33,230 nt of DNA from UBA6115 sp964629345 (GTDB taxonomy: Bacteria > Bacillota > Clostridia > Christensenellales > Aristaeellaceae), in NCBI GenBank assembly GCA_964629345.1, contig CAZVSG010000015.1, positions 1 to 33,230 on the forward strand, given 5' to 3'. A model generated the notes under the pieces. That model was not told the origin of the DNA. It ran no database searches and saw only the letters and a program-made list of their open reading frames with translations. Within the stretch, counting starts at the first letter, position 1. Each line of letters begins with the position of its first letter. Of this stretch, positions 7,916 to 15,931 are shown piece after piece. Made by a program: the position numbers and the translations under genes.

Positions 7916-9103
7916 TCACATGGTATAGGAAGATCGCCCAAGCTGCTTTTGCAGACTCGAGAATGCCCTGGTATCTCCCAGCAGGATGAAGCCGCTGAGC
8001 GTATCGCCGATAGATAGCTTCTTGGCGTACTGGAAGAGCCCGATGTTCTCCATGATGTCCCTGTGGAGGGACTCCATCGCTTCCCGGGGCAGGTTCGCCT
8101 CCTCCACCATGCCGGCAGACGCGATGGACGTACCCATTGCTTTCACCATGTAGGGGGGGACTGGCATCACGTATTCCCTGTCACCGCCGGCTGCGTTCTC
8201 ACCGGCGACAGCGCCCTGCTGTTTGGCGATGCTCCACAGTCCATACCAGCGCCTGTCCATGACGGCGCAGTCGCCCGCGGCGTATACGTCCTTCAGATTG
8301 GTGCGCATTCTGGAATCCACGGTCACACAGCGATTCGCCGCGATGCCGCTGCCCCCCAGGTATTCGATGCGGGCATGCACCCCTGCGGAAACCAGGATCA
8401 GGTCGGCTTGAAACTCGTTCCCGTCCTTGAGGCGGACTCCGGCGGCCTTTCCCTCTTTATTTTCGAGGATCTCCTCGATGTCGGCCTCTGTCGCGACGTG
8501 CATGCCTTCATGTTCCACCTTGGCTGCAAATATTTCTGCGGACCGCTCATCCAGCTGACGCATCATCAATCGGGGCAGGCGTTCCAGGATAAGGCTGTCA
8601 AGGCCGCGCCGGTGCAGGGCATATGCTGCCTCAAGGCCCAGCAGGCCGCCTCCGATCACAACGCTGCGCCTGGCTTTGCTGATGCGTTCTTCGATGCGCA
8701 GGGCGTCGTCCATGGTCCACATGGTTTCCACGCCATCAAGGGCCCAGCCTTTGACAGGCAGGGGATTGGAACCGCTGCCTGAAGCGAGGATCAGCCTGTC
8801 ATATTTGAGGGTTTGGCCGTTCGCCAGCAGCACGCTCTTCTCTTCCGGCGTGACGCGCATGACCTTGTGATTCAACCGGATGTCAAAACGATGCTGCGCA
8901 TACCATTGTTCTGGGTGCAGGAGCAGCTTGCCTGCCTGTTCCCTGTCTTCCAGCACTTCGCAAAGGCGCGGACGGAAATAGGGCAAACAGCTTTCCTCAG
9001 ACAGGATGGTGATGTCGCTGTCCGGATCTTTTGCCCGTGCGGCTTCGGCTGCGGAGAGTCCTGCAACGGAGCCGCCGATGATCAGAATTTTCTGTGTCGA
9101 CGT
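7916..9103 (-). CDS. FAD/NAD(P)-dependent oxidoreductase (rubredoxin/nitrite-reductase type), apparent ACG start
   Basis: Two Rossmann motifs are clear: QKILIIGGSVAGLSAAEAA at the N-terminus (FAD) and RRSVVIGGGLLGLEAAYAL in the middle (NAD(P)H). The FAD-binding VYAAGDCAV follows near the C-terminus. This is the architecture of NADH:rubredoxin reductases and the N-terminal part of NirB. In anaerobes such flavoproteins pass electrons to rubredoxin for oxygen or peroxide reduction, but no rubredoxin gene is here. The usual starts would begin only at a TTG at 8986, which would delete the FAD motif. The frame is open back to a TGA at 9127-9125, with no ATG, GTG or TTG before the motif. ACG at 9103-9101, six bases after GGGGG, gives a natural N-terminus (STQKILIIGG). 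It is therefore a rare ACG start, a sequence error or a mutated start. Confidence 0.8.
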   Translation of the reverse strand, partial: TSTQKILIIGGSVAGLSAAEAARAKDPDSDITILSEESCLPYFRPRLCEVLEDREQAGKLLLHPEQWYAQHRFDIRLNHKVMRVTPEEKSVLLANGQTLKYDRLILASGSGSNPLPVKGWALDGVETMWTMDDALRIEERISKARRSVVIGGGLLGLEAAYALHRRGLDSLILERLPRLMMRQLDERSAEIFAAKVEHEGMHVATEADIEEILENKEGKAAGVRLKDGNEFQADLILVSAGVHARIEYLGGSGIAANRCVTVDSRMRTNLKDVYAAGDCAVMDRRWYGLWSIAKQQGAVAGENAAGGDREYVMPVPPYMVKAMGTSIASAGMVEEANLPREAMESLHRDIMENIGLFQYAKKLSIGDTLSGFILLGDTRAFSSLQKQLGRSSYTM

Positions 9104-9123
9104 ATGATGCCCCCAAAGAAAGG

Positions 9124-9152
9124 ATCATTCACGGTGGAGGATGCTATGTAAA
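9124..9152 (-). promoter_or_regulatory. Promoter of the oxidoreductase gene
   Basis: On the minus strand: TTTACA (9152-9147), a 17-bp spacer and AATGAT (9129-9124). Transcription would start near 9117, only about 14 bases before the proposed ACG start. That fits a short leader and rules out a start further upstream. Confidence 0.5.
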
Positions 9153-9204
9153 CAGATGTCGCGCATCCTCAGGACAGGTTCAATACCGCGATCCTGTCTC
9201 CCGC

Positions 9205-9828
9205 TCAGCTGTTCTTGAGCACGACGTTCTTGATCACGTCGCCGACATCTTCGCAGTCGTCGTAATATCCTTCGAAATCATCAATGATCTCTTTCCATAT
9301 CATGGTTTCAAGCGCGCTGCCGTTGTCGGCGAACAACCGCTGCACAGCGTTGTAATGCAGGCTGTCCCCGCGGGATTCCAGCGAGTTGAGCCGGATGAGT
9401 TTCTCCTGGATCTTGCCTGACTTCTTGAATTGGCGGAACTCCTCCACCAGTTCGCCCAGGACCTGCGCGCACTCCACCGCCAGGTCACACAGCTCGGAAA
9501 CCTCCGGCCGCAGCCTGGTCACGCCGAACATGCCGATCAGGCGCATGATGTCGTCAAGGTCGTCCACCACATCGTCAAACTCCCTTGTGATGGCCGCGAT
9601 GTCCTCCGGCTCGATGGGCGGCAGGAACTCCTTCGCCAGGCTGTCGATCGTGCGGTGGTTGATCATGTCGGCCTCATGTTCAATGGCGTGCATCTCGTCC
9701 TGCCGCCTGGAAAAGGTTTTCGGGTCAAAATGATCCAGCGTATCCTTCAGATAGTTGGCGGCGCGCAGGGCGCAGGCGGCATAATCCGAAAAGCTCTGGA
9801 AATAGTCAAAACGGGTCTTCCTTTTCAT
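9205..9828 (-). CDS. DUF47 family protein (PhoU-like phosphate transport accessory)
   Basis: The product is about 207 residues, all helical and acidic, matching the DUF47/UPF0111 family, which shares the PhoU fold. FSDYAACALRAANYL, the segment EMHAIEHEADMINHRTIDSL and FDDVVDDLDDIMRL are the characteristic metal-rich D/E/H helices. Members are found next to PiT phosphate transporters and are thought to modulate them. AAGGAG overlaps the stop of the transporter gene and places the start at the second ATG (9828) rather than the ATG at 9834, which abuts the ribosome site. The ten-base gap to the upstream gene makes the two an operon. Confidence 0.87.
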   Translation of the reverse strand: MKRKTRFDYFQSFSDYAACALRAANYLKDTLDHFDPKTFSRRQDEMHAIEHEADMINHRTIDSLAKEFLPPIEPEDIAAITREFDDVVDDLDDIMRLIGMFGVTRLRPEVSELCDLAVECAQVLGELVEEFRQFKKSGKIQEKLIRLNSLESRGDSLHYNAVQRLFADNGSALETMIWKEIIDDFEGYYDDCEDVGDVIKNVVLKNS

Positions 9829-9838
9829 GCGCATCTCC

Positions 9839-10903
9839 TTAAAAAATCGCCATAAACAGCTTTGCTGTCACAAAGCCCAGCAGCCCGCATCCGGGGAAGG
9901 TGAGGACCCAGGTGAGCACCATGTCCCTCACCAGCGCCCAGTTGACGGCCCTCAGGCGCTTTGAAGCGCCCACGCCCATGATGGCGGTCGTCTTGGTGTG
10001 CGTGGTGCTCACCGGGATCCCGGTAAGCGAGGACAGCAAGAGGCAGCCGGCGGCTGCCGTATCCGCCGCGAAGCCCTGATACGGCTTCAGGGCAACCATG
10101 TCCATCCCCACGGATTTGATGATGCGGTAGCCGCCGATGGACGTACCCAGGCCCATCACGACGGAGCAGAGCACCATCAGCCAGATGGGGATGATGAATC
10201 CGCCGGCAGTCCCCTGGCCGGAGGTCAGGAAGATGCCCAGCAGGAACACGCTGATGAATTTCTGCCCGTCCTGTGCGCCGTGCATGAAGGCCATGGAGGC
10301 CCCGCCGAACACCTGGGCGTTCCGGAAAAATTGAACGGACCGCCGTTTATCGGTATTTTTGAAACCGGCCTGGATCGCCCGTACGGACAGAAAGCCCGAC
10401 AGGAACCCCAGGACGGAGGAGAGAGCGAGCCCGTAGAAGACCTTCACCCACTCCTGGAAGTTGACGCCGGCCAGCCCGCCCTGAAGCGCGATGGCGGCGC
10501 CGGAAAGCCCGGCGATGAGCGCGTGGCTTTCACTGGTGGGGATGCCGAAACGCCAGGCGGCCGTCGCCCAGACCACGATGGCCAGAAGCGCGGCGCACAG
10601 GGCGACGGAAGCCTCGTGGGCATTCTCCCCGAAGTCCACCATGTTGTAGATGGTCATGGCGACCTTGGGGCTCAGGATGCTCATCACCAAAACGCCCAGG
10701 AAATTCAGCACCGCCGCCATCAGGATGGCTGCTTTGGGACCGATGCTGCGGGTAGAGATACAGGTGGCGATGGCGTTGGGCGCGTCCGTCCATCCGTTGA
10801 CCAGGATGACCCCCAGCGTCAGCAGGCAGGCGACAGCCAGCAGCAGGTTGTTGGACAGAAGGGAGAGAAAACCGGGCAGATCGATGGCCACGATGAACTC
10901 CAT
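9839..10903 (-). CDS. Inorganic phosphate transporter, PiT family
   Basis: The product is 354 residues with about ten transmembrane helices. It has the duplicated PiT signature: GWTDAPNAIATCISTRSI in the first half and STTHTKTTAIMGVGASKRL in the second. IPTSESHALIAGLSGAAI provides the internal phosphate-binding loop. PiT proteins import phosphate, usually as a metal-phosphate complex, with H+ or Na+. The central loop is short (about residues 170-195), as in bacterial forms. It leads a two-gene operon with the DUF47 protein and has a good promoter 44 bases upstream. Confidence 0.9.
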   Translation of the reverse strand: MEFIVAIDLPGFLSLLSNNLLLAVACLLTLGVILVNGWTDAPNAIATCISTRSIGPKAAILMAAVLNFLGVLVMSILSPKVAMTIYNMVDFGENAHEASVALCAALLAIVVWATAAWRFGIPTSESHALIAGLSGAAIALQGGLAGVNFQEWVKVFYGLALSSVLGFLSGFLSVRAIQAGFKNTDKRRSVQFFRNAQVFGGASMAFMHGAQDGQKFISVFLLGIFLTSGQGTAGGFIIPIWLMVLCSVVMGLGTSIGGYRIIKSVGMDMVALKPYQGFAADTAAAGCLLLSSLTGIPVSTTHTKTTAIMGVGASKRLRAVNWALVRDMVLTWVLTFPGCGLLGFVTAKLFMAIF

Positions 10904-10946
10904 TCGTTATGTTCCGCATAGATTACTGGATGGCGAAACACCCGGT

Positions 10947-10975
10947 ATGATACACAAGAGCATGAGGATTGTAAA
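10947..10975 (-). promoter_or_regulatory. Promoter of the PiT-DUF47 operon
   Basis: On the minus strand: TTTACA (10975-10970), a 17-bp spacer and TATCAT (10952-10947), 10 of 12 consensus bases. No Pho-box-like repeat was recognised next to it. Confidence 0.68.
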
Positions 10976-11091
10976 GTTTTTCGGGTGTCCCGGGCACGGG
11001 GCATGATCGGCATGATGACCTGACGTTTCAGCCGCCCGCCGCCGCAGCGCGGATTTTCGGTGCGGACGGGCTGTTTCAACGCCTGATACAT

Positions 11092-11126
11092 AGGAAGACC
11101 CGCATCACAATGAAGCGGGTCTTCCT
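11092..11126 (-). terminator. Hairpin terminator after the AraC-type gene
   Basis: AGGAAGACCCGC (11092-11103) and GCGGGTCTTCCT (11115-11126) form a perfect 12-bp stem with an 11-base loop. It lies between the AraC gene and the PiT promoter. No clear U-tract follows, so termination is inferred from position. Nothing else was seen in 10976-11245. Confidence 0.5.
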
Positions 11127-11245
11127 GGCTGTCTGCTGACATCCGTTCTGTCATCACGCTGCCCTGATCGGCTTTTCAGGTTTTTGGGTTCCTCTGCCAA
11201 TCCGTTCATTTATCAGGGCTGCTGACGCCGGCGGATCCCGGATGC

Positions 11246-12103
11246 CTACTTCCTCTTCACCGGGATCCAGATCTCACTGCAGTAGTTTTCATCGGCATTG
11301 CCCCTGGGCAAGCCGGAAGGGTCGGAATACATCTCAATGTTGAATGCGTCAGCGATCCTATACTCCCTGCATTCGGGAAGCCACTGTGAGAAGATCTTCC
11401 GGTTCACGTCCTGAAGCGAGCCGGGAAGGGGGCCCCTGCAGGCAAAGATTGCCCAGGTGTGCCTGGGGATGGACCTGGTCACAAACCCTTCGGGTGTTTC
11501 CATCCAGGGTTTGTAGTCGTCCGCGATCAGGTACTCAAACGCGCCCTCGCCGACAGTCCCCTCGATGCAGACCCCGTACATCGGACAGATCGGGCTTTCT
11601 TCCGCTCCCCGCATGTACTCCTCCCAGAACTTCGGGATCTCTTCCATCGCCGTGTCATAATTGAATACCCTGGCCTTCCCTGTGACCGTGAACGCTTCTT
11701 TTTCCGTGATCCTGTAATCCAGCATGGCGCCGCCCTCCAATGTCAGTTTGATCCTCAGGGGAGAGAAGGACCTTGCCATGGCCCCCTCCTTCCTGACTGC
11801 GGTGGGGGTGGCGCCATGGAAACGGGTGAAGGCTTTGGTGAAGCTGTCCGGAGAGTCATAGCCGTACTTGACCGCAAGGTCGATCACCTTTGCGTCCGTC
11901 GCGGCCAGCTCACTGCCGGCCAGGCTGAGCCTTCGCTGCCTGACGTACTCCCCGACCGTCTGTCCGCACAGCATCGAGAATCCTTTTTGAAAGTAGTATG
12001 CGGACAGGCATGCCTTGGCGCTGATGTCCTCGATCTGCAGCCTCTGCGTGATGTTCTCCTCAATGTAGCGGATCGCTTCGCTGATGTCTTCGATCCATCC
12101 CAT
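11246..12103 (-). CDS. AraC-type regulator with GyrI-like effector domain
   Basis: The product is 285 residues. The N-terminal 105 residues are an AraC/XylS double helix-turn-helix: IEENITQRLQIEDISAKACLS for the first and AVKYGYDSPDSFTKAFTRFHG for the second. The C-terminal 160 residues form a GyrI-like small-molecule-binding domain (IPKFWEEYM, then the YLIADDYKP segment, and C-terminal YCSEIWIPV). This arrangement is that of Rob/BmrR-like multidrug-responsive regulators. The open frame starts at GTG 12112, but AAGGAGG directly abuts that codon and sits eight bases from the ATG at 12103, so the latter is chosen. The gene begins 85 bases after the substrate-binding protein gene and may be read from the same transcript. 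Confidence 0.88.
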   Translation of the reverse strand: MGWIEDISEAIRYIEENITQRLQIEDISAKACLSAYYFQKGFSMLCGQTVGEYVRQRRLSLAGSELAATDAKVIDLAVKYGYDSPDSFTKAFTRFHGATPTAVRKEGAMARSFSPLRIKLTLEGGAMLDYRITEKEAFTVTGKARVFNYDTAMEEIPKFWEEYMRGAEESPICPMYGVCIEGTVGEGAFEYLIADDYKPWMETPEGFVTRSIPRHTWAIFACRGPLPGSLQDVNRKIFSQWLPECREYRIADAFNIEMYSDPSGLPRGNADENYCSEIWIPVKRK

Positions 12104-12188
12104 GGTTTTCACCTCCTTCCCGCAGAGGGATCATATCAAACGGCATGCAGGCATACCCGACTTCTTCTGCCAGGTTTTGTCGGGCCGA

Positions 12189-12977
12189 TCATTCCCTGAC
12201 CAGTGCCGCGATGCCGCCGGTATAGTAAGGCTCGGAGAACAGCACTTCCAGGGCTCTTTCCTGTGTGATGGTGATGCAGGCTCCGATCATGTCGACCCTG
12301 CCTTCCTTCAGCGCCGGGATCATTTCCCCAAACTCCATGTTGATGATCTCCAGCTGCATTCCAAACTCTTCTGCGATCAGCATCGCCAGTTCAACATCAA
12401 AGCCGACCACGCGCTGGTTCTCATCCAGGAAAGAAAACGGTTCCGTGACCGCCGCCGTCCCGAACTTCAGCACGCCCTTATCGCCTGTCAAAACGATGTC
12501 AGGCATCTCCTGCGGCGCGCCTTCCTTTGGGAACCAGCGATCCATCATCTCATCATATTTTCCGGACTTTTTCATTTCACTGACAACGCCGTCGATTCCA
12601 AGCTTCATGTCCTCCCTGCCGAGCTGGACGGCAAAGCCGTAATCATCCGCCGTGATCAACTCAGGCAATACGGTCAGACCGGGATTTCCGGCGGCGATGT
12701 TCTTCAGGATCGGTTCATCATAGGCCGCGGCGTCAGCCTCGCCGGACTTGACCGCCAGGCAGGCATCCAGCGCGCTGTCATAATACAGGAAAGTCGCGTT
12801 GGGGAACATCGAAAGCACCAGGCTGTCCGCGACCGTGCCGGCAGACACGGCAAACACCTTCCCTTCCAGCTGGGACAGTTCCGTCACTTTTTCCGCATGG
12901 GCATCATGGGCCGCTGTCACCAGCATCACCAGCGCCAGACCGATCATGAGCAACCTTGACAACATTCTGCTGTTCAT
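12189..12977 (-). CDS. Amino-acid-type ABC substrate-binding protein with reversed lobe order
   Basis: The product is 262 residues. The ATG at 12977 with AAAGAGG seven bases upstream is preferred over the longer open frame to 13184. Residues 1-28 are a signal peptide ending AHDAHA; no lipobox cysteine is present. Residues 38-150 match the second lobe of family 3 solute-binding proteins: LEGKVFAVSAGTVADS, then a block ending YDSALDACLAVKSGEADAAA and YDEMMDRWFP. Residues 168-262 match the first lobe: VLKFGTAAVTEPFSFLDEN, VVGFDVELAMLIAEEFG, IPALKEGRVDMIGACITITQ, FSEPYYTGG. In ordinary members the order is the opposite. It is either a circular permutation or a tandem protein that lost its last lobe. 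No permease or ATPase is adjacent. Confidence 0.82.
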   Translation of the reverse strand: MNSRMLSRLLMIGLALVMLVTAAHDAHAEKVTELSQLEGKVFAVSAGTVADSLVLSMFPNATFLYYDSALDACLAVKSGEADAAAYDEPILKNIAAGNPGLTVLPELITADDYGFAVQLGREDMKLGIDGVVSEMKKSGKYDEMMDRWFPKEGAPQEMPDIVLTGDKGVLKFGTAAVTEPFSFLDENQRVVGFDVELAMLIAEEFGMQLEIINMEFGEMIPALKEGRVDMIGACITITQERALEVLFSEPYYTGGIAALVRE

Positions 12978-13268
12978 CGCAATACCTCTTTCTTCTGCTG
13001 ATTCGTTTCCCGTTCCATTCAACGCCCTTTCCTTTTGTCCGCCTGCGTGGGTTTCAACAGTGCGCCGCCTTATATCATCTTCCGCTTCACCTCCGGATCC
13101 GCAAGGCTGGTGATCAGCCTGTCCCGGCTGTCTGCTGCCGGAAAGAAAGCGCCGGACAGGACACTGCGCCCGGCGGAACAGCACCCGTCCGTCCGTGGGA
13201 GAGAACAGGGATATGGATCAAGCTCATCAGATCTGTCCCCGGGTATGCCCAAACGGGTCCGTCATGAT

Positions 13269-13283
13269 TGTCATCTGATGACA
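13269..13283. promoter_or_regulatory. 15-bp palindrome in the leader, possible operator or hairpin
   Basis: TGTCATCTGATGACA has perfect 7-bp arms around one central base. It lies about 25-40 bases downstream of the predicted transcription start of the promoter at 13313-13342, a common place for a repressor site. Confidence 0.45.
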
Positions 13284-13312
13284 GGTGCGGTTTTGAGCCA
13301 ATTCTCAGGACA

Positions 13313-13342
13313 AGTATAGGTCCGGTCCCGAATGCCTGTCAA
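13313..13342 (-). promoter_or_regulatory. Promoter upstream of the substrate-binding protein gene
   Basis: On the minus strand: TTGACA (13342-13337), an 18-bp spacer and TATACT (13318-13313). It predicts a leader of about 330 bases before the ATG at 12977. The 12978-13510 stretch contains no convincing gene; a 60-codon frame at 13070-13252 starts at TTG without a ribosome site. Confidence 0.65.
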
Positions 13343-13510
13343 TGAAACGATCCGCCCGGAAAGGCGGAGACAGCGGGAAAAGGCGCCGGACCGGAACACA
13401 CACAGATGAACCTGTCTTCGGCCGGACCGGGGAGGGATTATGAAAAGGGAGCCGTATGAAACAAAAATGAAGCGGAGTTTTGTCGCCTTAGCGCTGCGCG
13501 TCTGTGCCGG

Positions 13511-14512
13511 TCAACCGCACAGCCGGTTTCTGCCTTCGCTTTTCGCCTGGTACAGCATTTTATCGGCTCTGTTTACAAGCGCGCTGGACGTTCTCTCATC
13601 ATGATAGTCAACGATGCCCAGGCTCACTGTCGTGGGGATCCCGGTGCCTTCGATCAGAACCGGGCTCTCTTCAATCATCCTGCGCAGGCGGTCCCCGATG
13701 ATCCTGCCGCTGATCAGGTCCGTATCCTGCAGGATCAGCGAGAATTCATCCCCGCCGTATCGGAACGCAAAATCCGAAGACCGGGTATGAGCCTTCAGGT
13801 GATCGGCGATTGACCGTATCACCGCGTCGCCCGCGACGTGACCGTGCGTGTCGTTGATCTGCTTGAAGCGGTCGACGTCCATCAGAATGAGGCAGAAATC
13901 GGCCTTCATCCCGCCCAGCCTTTTTCGTGTGAACAGGTCGATGGTGATCTTCAGCATGTGATCATAGTGACGCCGGTTGTACAATCCGGACAGCTCGTCG
14001 ATCATGGAAAGGGACATCAGCTTTGCGTTGACCTGCGCGATCTCTTCCTCCGCTTTCACCAGCTGGGTGATGTCGTGGGAGATGCCCCACGTGCCGACGA
14101 TTTTCCCGCTGCTGTCGTACAGGGGATACTTGCAGGTGGAAAAGGTGATGATATCGCCGGCCGCATTGACGGCCTGCTCGACGCTGTCGATCAGGGGGAT
14201 CCCGGTTTCCATGACCCGGACTTCATCCCGGCGGCATATGTCCGCGAATGCCTTCGGATAAAAATCAGCGTCGCTCTTGCCGATCAGATCCTTCTGGTCC
14301 TTCATGCCAAACTGGCGGATGTGCACGCGGTTGTTCAGGATGAACCTGGACTCAGCGTCCTTGAAATAGACCGTATCCCGGATCTGGTCCAGCATAGCGT
14401 CAAGGATCAGCGTATCTGACACCAGCGCGGAAGGCTGCTGTCCGTGCAGATAGACATACCCTGGACGAAGTTCGGGATCGTTCCTATCCTCAGACGGAGA
14501 CCTGCTTTTCAT
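13511..14512 (-). CDS. PAS-GGDEF diguanylate cyclase
   Basis: The product is 333 residues from the ATG at 14512, which has AGGGGAAAG just upstream; an ATG at 14533 lies almost at the predicted transcription start. A PAS domain covers about residues 37-150 (DQIRDTVYFKD and, at its end, IVGTWGISHDITQL). A short coiled linker follows, then a GGDEF domain at 170-333. The active-site loop is RYGGDEF (GGDEF at 253-257) and the product-inhibition I-site RSSD sits at 244-247, five residues before it. The metal-binding DVDRFKQIND is also intact. It should therefore make cyclic di-GMP under control of a ligand or redox state sensed by the PAS domain. It has no transmembrane segment and is monocistronic. 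No EAL or HD-GYP partner is visible in the window. Confidence 0.92.
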   Translation of the reverse strand: MKSRSPSEDRNDPELRPGYVYLHGQQPSALVSDTLILDAMLDQIRDTVYFKDAESRFILNNRVHIRQFGMKDQKDLIGKSDADFYPKAFADICRRDEVRVMETGIPLIDSVEQAVNAAGDIITFSTCKYPLYDSSGKIVGTWGISHDITQLVKAEEEIAQVNAKLMSLSMIDELSGLYNRRHYDHMLKITIDLFTRKRLGGMKADFCLILMDVDRFKQINDTHGHVAGDAVIRSIADHLKAHTRSSDFAFRYGGDEFSLILQDTDLISGRIIGDRLRRMIEESPVLIEGTGIPTTVSLGIVDYHDERTSSALVNRADKMLYQAKSEGRNRLCG

Positions 14513-14546
14513 ACGCTTTCCCCTGTGATTCATACTGCATCAGTTC

Positions 14547-14575
14547 TTTATGCGCTCAATCGGCCTGATTGTCAA
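14547..14575 (-). promoter_or_regulatory. Promoter of the GGDEF gene
   Basis: On the minus strand: TTGACA (14575-14570), a 17-bp spacer and CATAAA (14552-14547). The -35 is perfect and the -10 matches 4 of 6. Confidence 0.6.
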
Positions 14576-14890
14576 GTGCCAGGCGTCTCCCCCGTCGGCG
14601 CTCGCCTTCAGGAGCGCTGTGAAGGGGGACGGATCAGCTGAAGGGACCTGGTGCTTGTGTCATGTGCCCGCCGTCATGGTGTCCGGGCTGACTCTTTTTG
14701 CTTCGGACGGGCGGTTGGCAGGACTGACGCCGGGGACACTGACCGCGGCAGCGCTGAGGATCGGCCCCTGATGAAACACCGGGGAGTCTTTAGCGGAAAA
14801 CCGGGCTCGCTTCACTCAGGGGCGCACCAGTTGACGGTCATCCATTTTCTATACTGCGGTTATGCATACACCGCCTTGCCCGGCCTTGCC
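14576..14890. other. Intergenic stretch without recognised content
   Basis: There is no coding frame with a ribosome site and no RNA gene. The only structure seen is a 6-bp GC hairpin at 14879-14899 (CCCGGC/GCCGGG) overlapping the stop of the ABC permease gene. It lacks a T-tract. Confidence 0.5.
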
Positions 14891-15931
14891 TCAGCCGGGT
14901 TCCGCTTTCCTGACGCTGCGTGTGTGCAGGGGATACAGCATCAGCAGCGCAAGCAGCGAGAGGGCGGTAACCAGCGCGGGGGGCAGCACCGGAAAACCGC
15001 GCAGCGCCGCCAGCGCCCAGCCCTGGGGGAGGTACTGGCCCGGAAAGCGGAGGAGCTGCTCAGGCAGCTGCAGGAAGCATCCGCCCGCCACCGAAAGCAG
15101 CAGCAGCAGGATCAGTCCCAGGTAGAGGCGCAGGCTCTCCCGGAGCAGCGCGAGGGCCTGGGAAAGCGCAAGGCTCATCAGAAGGAAAACGGACAGGACC
15201 AGCACCTCGCGCGGGACGAGGGGCGACCTCATCAGCGCGCGCATGGACAGCATATACAGCAGGATCTGCGCCAGCCCCGCGATGAACATGATGATCAGCG
15301 AGGAGGCATAGTCATACCGCATGCCGCAGGGCGTCGCGCTCAGCCTGCGGCGCATCGCGGGGGAAGAGAACAGGAAGGTGCCCATCAGCGCAAAGAAACC
15401 CAGGAAGAGCACTTCCATGGAGTAATCGCTTACCACATAGGTCATCACGGTCGGCTCCCGGTACTCGCCGACGATCGTGAAATCCTGCCTCGCCCCGCCT
15501 TCAAGGTTTTCGCCGATGCGCCGCAGATAGTCATCGTCAAAGCCGTCAGGGAGCGGGACCCCGGCCTTCTCATACAGCTCTTTGGCCTGCCTCAGGAACA
15601 CGGAGCGGCTCTTGAAGGGGATGATGGCGAATCCGCGCTGGATGACCAGCGATCCTTCCACCGCTTTTCCGTCCAGCAGGCGGGGGATCTCTTCCTGGCC
15701 CACTTCCAGGATGTCCCATCCCTGCCGCTTCAGGGAATCCACCAACCCGCGGCTGATGTCCGACCTGTCCAGGTCCGTGACCGCGATCCTGATGTCCGGG
15801 CTTTGGTTCCTGAGGTTCGCGGCCCCCGCGATCAGCCCCATCAGCACCGGCAGCGCCAGAAGGATCAGCAGCAGCGCGGGGGATGACAGCAGCTCACGGG
15901 CCCTTGAACGCAGCGCTGTGATAAAGCTCAT
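14891..15931 (-). CDS. ABC-2 type exporter permease (second of pair)
   Basis: The product is 346 residues from the ATG at 15931. That codon overlaps the stop of the preceding gene as ATGA and has AGGGGTGA upstream; the longer frame to 16240 is antisense-like filler. Topology is that of ABC-2 permeases: one N-terminal helix (LLLILLALPVLMGLIAG), a long extracytoplasmic segment of about 160 residues (ending near TYVVSDYS), and five or six C-terminal helices. Substrates of this class include drugs, lipids, peptides and wall polymers. It forms a heterodimer candidate with the gene at 15928-17127, served by the ATPase at 17129. Confidence 0.85.
   Translation of the reverse strand: MSFITALRSRARELLSSPALLLILLALPVLMGLIAGAANLRNQSPDIRIAVTDLDRSDISRGLVDSLKRQGWDILEVGQEEIPRLLDGKAVEGSLVIQRGFAIIPFKSRSVFLRQAKELYEKAGVPLPDGFDDDYLRRIGENLEGGARQDFTIVGEYREPTVMTYVVSDYSMEVLFLGFFALMGTFLFSSPAMRRRLSATPCGMRYDYASSLIIMFIAGLAQILLYMLSMRALMRSPLVPREVLVLSVFLLMSLALSQALALLRESLRLYLGLILLLLLSVAGGCFLQLPEQLLRFPGQYLPQGWALAALRGFPVLPPALVTALSLLALLMLYPLHTRSVRKAEPG

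Noticed and set aside
12084..12959. A 291-codon plus-strand frame
   Set aside because: It is antisense to the substrate-binding protein and the AraC start region, with no family resemblance.
13070..13252. A 60-codon minus-strand frame in the substrate-binding protein leader
   Set aside because: It has a TTG start, no ribosome site, and a Pro/Arg/Ser composition like random GC-rich sequence.
13383..13432. Two GCCGGACCGG direct repeats after the GGDEF gene
   Set aside because: They could form an imperfect hairpin with a 24-base loop, but without a U-tract and with a central mismatch. This is too weak to call a terminator.
14651..15886. A 411-codon plus-strand frame
   Set aside because: It is antisense to the ABC-2 permease, which has the right helices, ATGA coupling and ribosome site. 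The plus frame is low-complexity Gln/Arg.
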